Source of the DNA: Flavobacteriales bacterium
Lineage (GTDB): Bacteria; Bacteroidota; Bacteroidia; Flavobacteriales_D; Sanyastnellaceae
DNA length: 7,664 nt
NCBI GenBank assembly: GCA_947457325.1
Contig: CANGVU010000047.1
Coordinates: 1-7,664, forward strand
Reading direction: 5' to 3'
Positions 1 through 6,600 of the stretch are shown here, one piece after another; the stretch's first letter is position 1; each line of letters opens with the position of its first letter. A model generated the notes under the pieces. It saw only the letters and a program-made list of their open reading frames with translations. It made no database searches and was not told where the DNA came from. Both the position numbers and the translations under genes were made by a program.

Positions 1-128
1 ATGTGCACATAAGCATCGGCAGATTTCTCTCTCAAACACAATGTCAAAAATTGCTTGACCAAACTATAAGTCTTGCCACTCCCAGCAGAACTGCGGCAAA
101 CCCAAAAAACAGGACCTTGGTGATTCAT
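1..128 (-). CDS. UvrD/RecB-family helicase, N-terminal fragment
   Basis: This is the first 42 codons of a minus-strand gene that runs off the left edge. The start chosen is the ATG at 128-126. Read on the minus strand, residues 12-20 are RSSAGSGKT, followed by YSLVKQFL. This is the Walker A loop typical of superfamily 1 UvrD/RecB/AddA-like helicase-nucleases, which in Bacteroidota often begin within about ten residues of this 'SSAGSGKT' motif. That family pattern supports the ATG at 128, even though the frame stays open upstream to about position 222. The product would be a cytoplasmic ATP-dependent DNA helicase, possibly with a C-terminal nuclease domain, acting in recombination or repair. 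Only the P-loop is visible, so the exact subfamily cannot be fixed. The gene is divergent from the operon starting at 201. Confidence 0.75.
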   Translation of the reverse strand, partial: MNHQGPVFWVCRSSAGSGKTYSLVKQFLTLCLREKSADAYVH

Positions 129-133
129 GTCAT

Positions 134-141
134 CTAAAATA
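134..141 (-). promoter_or_regulatory. possible -7 box of the divergent helicase gene
   Basis: On the minus strand this reads TATTTTAG, one mismatch from the Bacteroidota -7 consensus TAnnTTTG. It ends 5 nt before the ATG at 128. No convincing -33 TTG lies at the usual spacing. In AT-rich DNA such a match can be chance. The support is its position and its similarity to the box on the other strand. Confidence 0.22.
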
Positions 142-172
142 ACGGAGTTTAACAAGGTTGTTTCACTTAAAT

Positions 173-187
173 TATCAACTGTTGATA
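173..187. promoter_or_regulatory. 7-bp perfect inverted repeat, possible operator
   Basis: TATCAAC at 173-179 and GTTGATA at 181-187 are exact reverse complements around a single T at 180. The dyad lies in the 72-nt divergent region and directly abuts the -7-like box at 188-195 of the MbnP operon. This is where a repressor or activator dimer could control the rightward transcript. It is too small and AT-rich for a terminator and has no T-tract typical of one. No cognate regulator gene is visible in the window. Confidence 0.35.
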
Positions 188-195
188 TATTTTTG
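188..195 (+). promoter_or_regulatory. TAnnTTTG -7 promoter box of the MbnP operon
   Basis: TATTTTTG matches the Bacteroidota -7 consensus TAnnTTTG at all fixed positions. It ends 5 nt before the ATG at 201, so transcription would begin at or very near the start codon and leave little or no leader. No clear TTG -33 element is found about 20 nt upstream; the nearest TTGs, at 158-160 and 182-184, are badly spaced. GAGG at 195-198 resembles a Shine-Dalgarno core but is only 2 nt from the ATG, too close for normal use. Confidence 0.35.
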
Positions 196-200
196 AGGAT

Positions 201-977
201 ATGAATAAATGGAAACGTTGGACAATGCTATCCCTGTTGTTTTTGCTTTTTGCACAATGCAACAAATGCAAAGAGACTGTGGATCCTCCAGAGCCTGAAA
301 CACCAACGCAGTTTATCTTCAAATGGAACGTTGTTTTTGGAAACAACGACCTGGTTCAGGGACAAACCTACAACCACGTTGATGGCTACCGACTTTTACT
401 GGAGGACTTCAGGGGTTATGTTTCCAACATCACCTTGTACGATGAAAATGATTCCGCTTTTGTTATTCAAGACATCGCACTCCTCAATTGGTTCAATGAT
501 CCAAAAGTGACCATCAACGCAGACCCAAGAACCGTTAAAAGAATCGGATTCAGTTTGGGCGTGCCGGCGTCGATCAATACCAATACCGATCCCACCACTT
601 ATCCCAACAGCAGTCCTTTGAGTGTAGGTGGAGCGGCTGGCATGTTTTGGACTTGGAACAGCGGCTATATCTTTTATCAACTCAATGGCAAAACTGACCT
701 TACAGGATCCACTACAGCACCGCTTATCGATCCCATCGCCTACCATTGTGGAGATGACACGCTTTTCCGAGAATTAATTTTTGATGTCCCCGATGTAACT
801 GTATTCAAGGGGCAAACGCAAACTTGGAATTTCTCTCTTGATGCCCAAAAATGTTTTTGGAGCGAAGCAGACACCTTGCACTTGGATACAGATTACCTCA
901 CCCATACCACAGGCAATTTACCACTGGCCATCAGGGCAATGAATCTTTACGCATCATCCTTTCAATGGATTCCGTAA
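201..977 (+). CDS. MbnP-like lipoprotein (putative copper-binding, MbnH partner)
   Basis: This 258-residue exported protein opens with a basic n-region (NKWKR) and a hydrophobic stretch (about 8-19) ending LLFAQC. C20 is the likely lipidated cysteine, although Gln at -1 is not a standard lipobox and C23 follows closely. A Pro/Glu linker (about 29-36) leads to a beta-rich domain. The landmarks are those of the MbnP family: a G-V-P-A-S-I-N segment (120-126), then MFWTWNSGY (148-156), then YHCGDD (181-186). C183 and C218 could form a disulfide. MbnP proteins are periplasmic or surface copper-binding partners of the di-heme enzyme MbnH, which converts an MbnP tryptophan to kynurenine. W150 or W152 in the FWTW motif are natural candidates here, by inference. 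The gene is followed, with a 13-nt overlap, by a di-heme enzyme gene, as expected for this pairing. The start at 201 keeps the charged n-region; the Met at 225 would lose it. The substrate or metal in this organism is unknown. Confidence 0.82.
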   Translation: MNKWKRWTMLSLLFLLFAQCNKCKETVDPPEPETPTQFIFKWNVVFGNNDLVQGQTYNHVDGYRLLLEDFRGYVSNITLYDENDSAFVIQDIALLNWFNDPKVTINADPRTVKRIGFSLGVPASINTNTDPTTYPNSSPLSVGGAAGMFWTWNSGYIFYQLNGKTDLTGSTTAPLIDPIAYHCGDDTLFRELIFDVPDVTVFKGQTQTWNFSLDAQKCFWSEADTLHLDTDYLTHTTGNLPLAIRAMNLYASSFQWIP

Positions 978-1996
978 AAATAGCCGCGTTACTTTTTTCC
1001 TTATTTCTGGCTGGTTGTCAAGAACCCGCAGTGCAATCCTGCGATCAAAAAAACTTTCGATACCGTTTCCCCAAACATTTCCCTAAAGTTGTTCTTCCCG
1101 AAGACAATTTGCCCAGTGAATGCCGAATATTGCTTGGACGAAAATTGTTTTATGACACAAGATTATCACAGGACCAAACATTGTCCTGCGGTAGTTGTCA
1201 CAATTTAAACATGGCCTTTACGGACGGACAAAGAACATCCAAAGGTTTTCACCAAAACAGCACACGGCGCAATGCTCCGACCCTTTTCAATTTGGCATTT
1301 GCCCCTTATTATTTGAGTGAGGGAGGGGTAAAAACATTGGAGCTACAAGCCTTAGCACCATTGTTAGATACAGTTGAAATGCACGGCAACCCAAAAGGAA
1401 TTTCGCCATTGCTACTCAATGACCCCATCATCCAAGAGCTCAGTCAAAAAGCTTATGGCAGGCCTTTGGATTATTATGTTATCACAAGGGCATTGGCGTG
1501 TTTTCAACGAAGCCTTATCAGCGCCGATGCGCATTTCGACCATGCGTATTACTACAAAGATCAGGTCTGGGACAGTGCTGCTTATCGCGGATGGCAATTG
1601 TTCCAATCCAACAAGCTGCATTGCGCTGAGTGCCACAAACCCCCTCTTTTTACAGATTACCAATTCTACAATATTGGCCTAAAAAACAACAATGACTTGG
1701 GAAAGGAACGTGAATCGTACAACATCCAAGACCGAGGAAAATTCAAAACTCCGACACTTCGAAACATTGAACTGACACCACCTTACATGCATGACGGTTC
1801 AATAGCCACATTGGCAGAAGTAATTGAGTTTTATAATCAAGGTGGGCATACTCACCCTGAAAATCAAGATTCCCGAATAAAACCCCTTCACCTCACCGCT
1901 CAAGAAAAAATTGATTTGATTGATTTTCTTGAGAGTTTAACAGATTGGAACGCTGTTCAATATGAAAGGTTTTTACCTTTGGAAGACACACCATGA
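965..1996 (+). CDS. di-heme cytochrome c peroxidase/MauG-superfamily lipoprotein A (MbnH-like)
   Basis: This 343-residue exported c-type cytochrome starts at ATG 965, giving a signal peptide (IAALLFSLFLAGC) with a good lipobox and lipidated C18. The frame is open from an ATG at 851, but that start would bury the signal. Two heme-binding motifs are present: CGSCH (75-79) and CAECH (220-224). The conserved C-terminal segment FKTPTLRNIEL...PYMHDG (260-278) contains candidate axial-ligand residues. In this superfamily one heme is the peroxide or oxidant site and the other handles electron transfer. Members include bacterial cytochrome c peroxidases, MauG and MbnH. The usual FFWDGR motif is YLSEGG here (116-121), so the inter-heme tryptophan is replaced by S118. 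Extra cysteines C26 and C53 precede the first heme and might pair. The gene overlaps the upstream MbnP gene by 13 nt and the next gene by 4 nt (ATGA). Whether it is peroxidase, tryptophan oxidase or an electron carrier is not decided by sequence. Confidence 0.88.
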   Translation: MDSVKIAALLFSLFLAGCQEPAVQSCDQKNFRYRFPKHFPKVVLPEDNLPSECRILLGRKLFYDTRLSQDQTLSCGSCHNLNMAFTDGQRTSKGFHQNSTRRNAPTLFNLAFAPYYLSEGGVKTLELQALAPLLDTVEMHGNPKGISPLLLNDPIIQELSQKAYGRPLDYYVITRALACFQRSLISADAHFDHAYYYKDQVWDSAAYRGWQLFQSNKLHCAECHKPPLFTDYQFYNIGLKNNNDLGKERESYNIQDRGKFKTPTLRNIELTPPYMHDGSIATLAEVIEFYNQGGHTHPENQDSRIKPLHLTAQEKIDLIDFLESLTDWNAVQYERFLPLEDTP

Positions 1997-3117
1997 AAAA
2001 GATCAGTTGGATAATGATATTGATTTTCTGCGGCTTCTTTGCAGCCTGCAGATACGATGTCTTGGATTCGGGAAACGATAATCCGTCAGACGGTATTGTG
2101 GATGATTTTTCTATGACAAATCCCTATGAATTGTCCATCCCTCCTTTTTTTCCCCCCATGGATATTCCAAGTAACAATCCCCTTACCCAAGAAAGCGTGC
2201 TTTTGGGAAAATATCTGTTTTGGGAGAAGCAACTCAGTTTGGACAATTCCATCTCTTGCGGAAGTTGTCATTTACCACAAAATAGTTTTTCAGACCCCAA
2301 TCAATTCTCGTCAGGTGTAGGCGGCACCATGGGGAACAGGCAATCCATGGCCCTTATTAATTTGGGATGGACGAGACATTTTTTCTGGGATGGTCGAAAA
2401 TCATCTTTGGAAGATCAAATACTGGAGCCCATAGAAAATCCTGTAGAAATGCATGAAGAATGGAGCAATGTGGTGGAAAAATTGAGCAACGACACCTTGT
2501 ATCCCAAAATGTTCAAAGCTGCTTTCGGTAGTCCTCATGTCACAAAAGAACGTGCAGCAAAAGCCATGGCTTCATTTATCAGAACCATGGTCAGCGCAGG
2601 TTCTAAGTTTGACAAACAGCGCATTGGACAATATACCTTTGCCCCCGATGAATACCGAGGATTTGTCTTATTCACTACGGAGGGAGGAAGTCCTGATCAA
2701 GTTCCTGGTGGATCTTATGGAGCGGACTGTTTTCATTGCCATGGATTTGGCGATATGCAAATGACAGATGGTCTTTTCCATAACAATGGACTGGATAGTC
2801 ACTTCCAAAACGATCCAGGACGATTCAATGTAACCTACAATCCATTGGATAGCGGGAAATTCAAAACCCCGACTTTGCGCAATATTGAGTTCACTTCACC
2901 CTACATGCATGATGGTAGATTTAATACCCTGTTGGAAGTCATTGAGCACTACAACACCGGCGGACATCCTTCAACTACCATTGATTCTTTCATGAAATTT
3001 ACATCAGGTGGATTACAACTTTCAGAGACATCCAAGAATGATCTGATTGCCTTTTTAAAGTGCCTAAGCGATACTGCCTTCATGAACAACACCAACTTCA
3101 AAGACCCCCATGAATGA
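1993..3117 (+). CDS. di-heme cytochrome c peroxidase/MauG-superfamily lipoprotein B
   Basis: This 374-residue paralogue of the preceding gene starts at the ATG of an ATGA overlap, implying translational coupling. A signal peptide ends GFFAAC, giving lipidated C19, followed by an acidic linker (about 20-45) and a proline-rich stretch (50-56). Heme motifs are CGSCH (89-93) and CFHCH (246-250). The canonical FFWDGR motif is intact at 130-135, and W132 would sit between the two hemes, where the family uses tryptophan for inter-heme electron transfer. LEDQ, PIENPVEM and the C-terminal FKTPTLRNIEF...PYMHDG (290-308) also follow the family pattern. It is probably a periplasm- or surface-facing peroxidase or MbnH/MauG-type oxidase. 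Because it retains the full motif set, it may be the catalytic member of the pair and the better MbnH candidate, although copy A is the one adjacent to the MbnP gene. The substrate is unproven. Confidence 0.9.
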   Translation: MKKISWIMILIFCGFFAACRYDVLDSGNDNPSDGIVDDFSMTNPYELSIPPFFPPMDIPSNNPLTQESVLLGKYLFWEKQLSLDNSISCGSCHLPQNSFSDPNQFSSGVGGTMGNRQSMALINLGWTRHFFWDGRKSSLEDQILEPIENPVEMHEEWSNVVEKLSNDTLYPKMFKAAFGSPHVTKERAAKAMASFIRTMVSAGSKFDKQRIGQYTFAPDEYRGFVLFTTEGGSPDQVPGGSYGADCFHCHGFGDMQMTDGLFHNNGLDSHFQNDPGRFNVTYNPLDSGKFKTPTLRNIEFTSPYMHDGRFNTLLEVIEHYNTGGHPSTTIDSFMKFTSGGLQLSETSKNDLIAFLKCLSDTAFMNNTNFKDPHE

Positions 3118-3604
3118 GGAAATGAAACGTTGGCTGGAGCGTGCCAAGACGGAAAAAAAAACCAATAAAAAATGGTTGACCAATCAGAAGAACAATAAAA
3201 AATTGGATCCTCTTTTTCATGAGCAACATGAACGGATGTTTGAGAAAGTGGATTGTTTGGATTGCGCCAATTGTTGCAAGACCACATCTCCCATTTTCAG
3301 AGACGTCGATATCAATCGTATTGCACAACACTTAAGAATAAAGCCTTCCTTATTCACAGAAAAATACTTGCATATCGATGAAGATGGAGATTGGGTTTTG
3401 AATCAATCTCCATGCCTTTTCTTGGGAGCGGACAACAAATGCAGCATCTACGAACACCGTCCCAAAGCATGTAGGGAATATCCACACACTGACCGAAAAA
3501 ACATTTCCCAAATTTTAGACCTCACTTATCGCAATACCCTTGTTTGTCCTGCTGTAGCCAAAATGATTCAGAACATTCAACAAAACAGTGCATTCAACAC
3601 TTAA
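3110..3604 (+). CDS. YkgJ-family CxxCxxCC cysteine-cluster protein
   Basis: This 164-residue protein has no signal peptide and is predicted to be cytoplasmic. The N-terminal third (about 6-31) is strongly lysine-rich. The core carries C49-x2-C52-x2-C55-C56, then C102, C111 (CSIYEHRPKACREYP), C121 and C146. This is the pattern of the YkgJ / 'zinc- or iron-chelating' domain family. Members are thought to bind a metal or Fe-S cluster through these cysteines, but their biochemical role is poorly known. The gene overlaps the end of cytochrome B by 8 nt (ATGAATGA), so it is almost certainly translated with the peroxidase operon. A role in metal handling or maturation for the exported cytochromes is inference only; it could also be a passenger. 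A Met five codons in (3122) is an alternative start without consequence for the domain. Confidence 0.85.
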   Translation: MNEEMKRWLERAKTEKKTNKKWLTNQKNNKKLDPLFHEQHERMFEKVDCLDCANCCKTTSPIFRDVDINRIAQHLRIKPSLFTEKYLHIDEDGDWVLNQSPCLFLGADNKCSIYEHRPKACREYPHTDRKNISQILDLTYRNTLVCPAVAKMIQNIQQNSAFNT

Positions 3605-3664
3605 AAGCTTAAAACCTTTTTTTCTTGTACTTTTCAGCAAACCTTTTTCGCTTTACTTCGTAAT
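3605..3664 (+). other. intergenic spacer with possible weak promoter
   Basis: This 60-nt AT-rich gap separates the four-gene operon from the PKD gene. TACTTTTC at 3628-3635 is one base off the TAnnTTTG -7 consensus, 29 nt before the ATG at 3665, but there is no matching -33 TTG. A run of seven T at 3617-3623 follows AAAAGCTTAAAACC, which forms no stable stem, so it is not a convincing intrinsic terminator. The change of gene type suggests a new transcription unit starts here, but readthrough from the operon cannot be excluded. Confidence 0.2.
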
Positions 3665-6600
3665 ATGGATATGGTCAAAAAAGGGATACTCATCGCGCTA
3701 CTTCTGATGGCAGGACAATGGGTTTTACACGCCCAAAATTGTCTCACCGTATTGGACAATAATGGCGATCCATCTTCTCATCCTTATTGGTATTCTTGTT
3801 CCGGAGGAAATTTCAATTTCAATCTTCAAAGCAGTGACGCTTGGGGCGCTGTATCCATCAATTGGGGAGATGGAACAGTCAATACGATTGACGCAAACTG
3901 GGAAGCCTATGAAATCATCACACATATTTATTCAGCTGCAGTTGATACATTTGTTGTTACGATAGCGCAGTCAGCAGGATCATGCATCGTTACAGGAGTG
4001 GTTGTGATGGAACAGGCTACCGCTGCTTCCATTCAAATACCTTTTGGATTCAGCACACAAGCATGTGTTCCTGCAGACATGAGCTTTACCAACAGTTCTA
4101 CCAATGTTTCAGAAACCACAGTCTTCACTTGGGATTTTGGCGATGGGTCTGCGGATGCCAATTTTGATTTCACCAACTTGGGACAAACCATCAGTCATGG
4201 TTACCTTCCTAACACTGTATCCTGCGAAACACAGGTTACACTTACAGCAGAAAACTATTGCAACATCATTCAAGGTAGTGCATCCGTGGCTACCTTTAAT
4301 CCCATTCATCTCTGGGACAAAGACATCCCCAATATTTCGGCAGATCACACTGTTCTGTGTTATCCGGACACGGTATTTACTTTCACCAACAACGGTATCA
4401 AAAACTGTTTTACCCAAGGCAACATATTCCAACGTCAATTAAAATGGACTTTTGGATTGCCCGCAGAAGTTGGCAGCAATACAGAAACACCATGGTATCC
4501 ATTCCCGCCCAACACACCACGCACTGCTGCATTTCCTGGTATAGGTGAATACACCATTGCATTGTTGGATAGCAATTACTGTGGTATTTCTACAGATACG
4601 ATGACCGTATCCGTTGTCGCACCGCCAATAGCAGCTTTTAGCATTTCACAAGACACGGTTTGTGTGGGACAAAATGTAACATTCATCCAAGAATCCACAG
4701 GCGGAAATCAATACAGTTGGAACATCAATGGCACATGGACGAGCCTTGGTTCAGGCAATGTCAACTTCGCTTTTACCTCACCAGGAACCAAGACCATCCT
4801 TTGCAGGGTTTTCAATTCCATTTCAGCCAACAGTTGCAGCGATACCATCAGCCACACCTTGGTGGTCCTTCCCGCCCCTTCAGCAAACATCACCAGCAAC
4901 ATCAGCGCTGCTTGCGATTCAGCCGTGGTACAATTCTCCCAAACCAATGTAGGTAATCCCACTCAATTTACATGGGACTTTGACAATGGCATAACTTTCA
5001 ACGGACAGAATCCCCCTTCGGTGGTTTATGATACAACTGGCGTTTTTCAAGTGAGCCTTTCCGTAACAGCCAATAATGGTTGCACTGCAACAGCAGAAAA
5101 AACCATCAACATCATTGCTACACCTGTCACGTCGTTTGATTTTACAAATGCCTGTATTGGCCAACCAGCTACATTCCAAAGCACCAGCTCTGGCAATCCA
5201 ACTTCTTTCCAATGGACCTTTAACAATGGACCGCAAGCCAGCGGCTCCAATGTGAATTTCACCTTCAACTCCGCTGGAGATTTCACCGTTCAACTCATCG
5301 CTTATACAGGTACATGCCGCGATACCATTGAACAAACTGTTACTATACATCCATTGCCTGCAGCCAACTTCACCACCAACACCACTTCAGGTTGCAATCC
5401 TTTGCAAGTTGTATTTGAGAACAATTCAGTTGGAGCTGTTGATTTCATTTGGAGTTTCGGAGATGGAGATACAGATACCTTGAGCAATACGCAACATACG
5501 TATTTCGCTTCAGGTCCTAATAACCAAAACTACACTGCCCATTTGCAGGCCATCAATGAGAACGGCTGTAGCGCATCATCCTCAGTAAACTTGACGGTAC
5601 TCACCGGCGCCTTGGCTGCATTTTCGGCTCCCAACTATGTTCCAGGCTGCAGTCCACAAACTGCTTCGTTTGAAAATCAATCTTCCAACGCGGTTTCATA
5701 CCAATGGAATTTTGGCAACGGAAACACTTCTACCGAAACTGAGCCTAGCAGCACTTTTTACCACGATGGTTTGAATGTAGGATACTTCACCGTTCAACTC
5801 ATCGCCTACTCTAGCGGGTTGTGTCATGATACAACGGAAAGAACGATTGTCGTGTTTCCCAGTCCATCTTACAATTTGGATCTGAGCACACTTTCCAATT
5901 GCAGCCCATTACAAGTCACGATGCCTTTCATCTTGGGTGCAACAGGCTTCTCCTGGAATTTTGGGGATGGCAATACCAGCAATCAACCCACGCCAACCCA
6001 TACGTTTTTGTTCAACGGAACCAATCCAACACCTTACAACGTCACCTTTATTGGAACTTCCTCATTTGGATGTAAAGATACCGTGTCCAGTGTAATTGAA
6101 GTGGCCCAAGGACCCACTTCACAATTCTCCATGGATATTCAAGCAGCCTGTGAACCCGCCACCGTTACCTTCGTTAATCAAGGGGCAGATGCACTGAACT
6201 ACCAATGGAATTTTGGTGATGGCACCATCATCAACAGCATGGAGGATACCATCATCCATGTATTCACTGATCCCAATGATGTTGTACAATTGTACAACAT
6301 ACAACTCACGGCTCAATCCCTCAACGACTGCCAAGCAACTTACAATCAAAGCTTCACGCTGCATCCTGAAGTCACGTCCGACTTCCAGATTCCGTTGCCA
6401 TTGAATAGTTGTGCTCCCATTTCCATTGGTTTTCAAAACAACTCCATTGCTGGGCAACAATACCAGTGGACGTTCGGAGATGGTGCTACCTCCAATGTCA
6501 ACAACCCTACTCACCTTTATGCCAATCCCGTATACAATGACACAACGTATACAGTGCGACTGATTGCATCCAGTAATTTTGGATGCACCGACACAAGTTT

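Noticed and set aside
129..222. Upstream extension of the minus-strand helicase frame
   Set aside because: The frame is open to about 222 but has no in-frame ATG above 128, and the family normally begins just before the SSAGSGKT motif.
396..746. 116-codon antisense open frame within the MbnP-like gene
   Set aside because: The plus-strand protein here has family motifs (GVPASIN, MFWTWNSGY); the antisense translation has none.
851..964. Upstream extension of di-heme gene A to an ATG at 851
   Set aside because: It would overlap the MbnP gene by 127 nt and place the clear lipoprotein signal (MDSVKIAALL...LAGC) 38 residues inside the protein. The ATG at 965 gives a normal signal peptide.
3608..3624. 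Possible intrinsic terminator after the YkgJ gene
   Set aside because: A seven-T run is present, but the preceding AAAAGCTTAAAACC has only the 6-bp AAGCTT symmetry and cannot form a stable GC stem.
4104..4442. 112-codon plus-strand frame overlapping the PKD gene
   Set aside because: It is out of frame with a canonical WDFGDG-containing domain, and its translation shows no conserved pattern.
4919..5350. 143-codon antisense open frame
   Set aside because: It is a shadow of the PKD repeats on the opposite strand; no domain or signal is visible and another antisense frame overlaps it.
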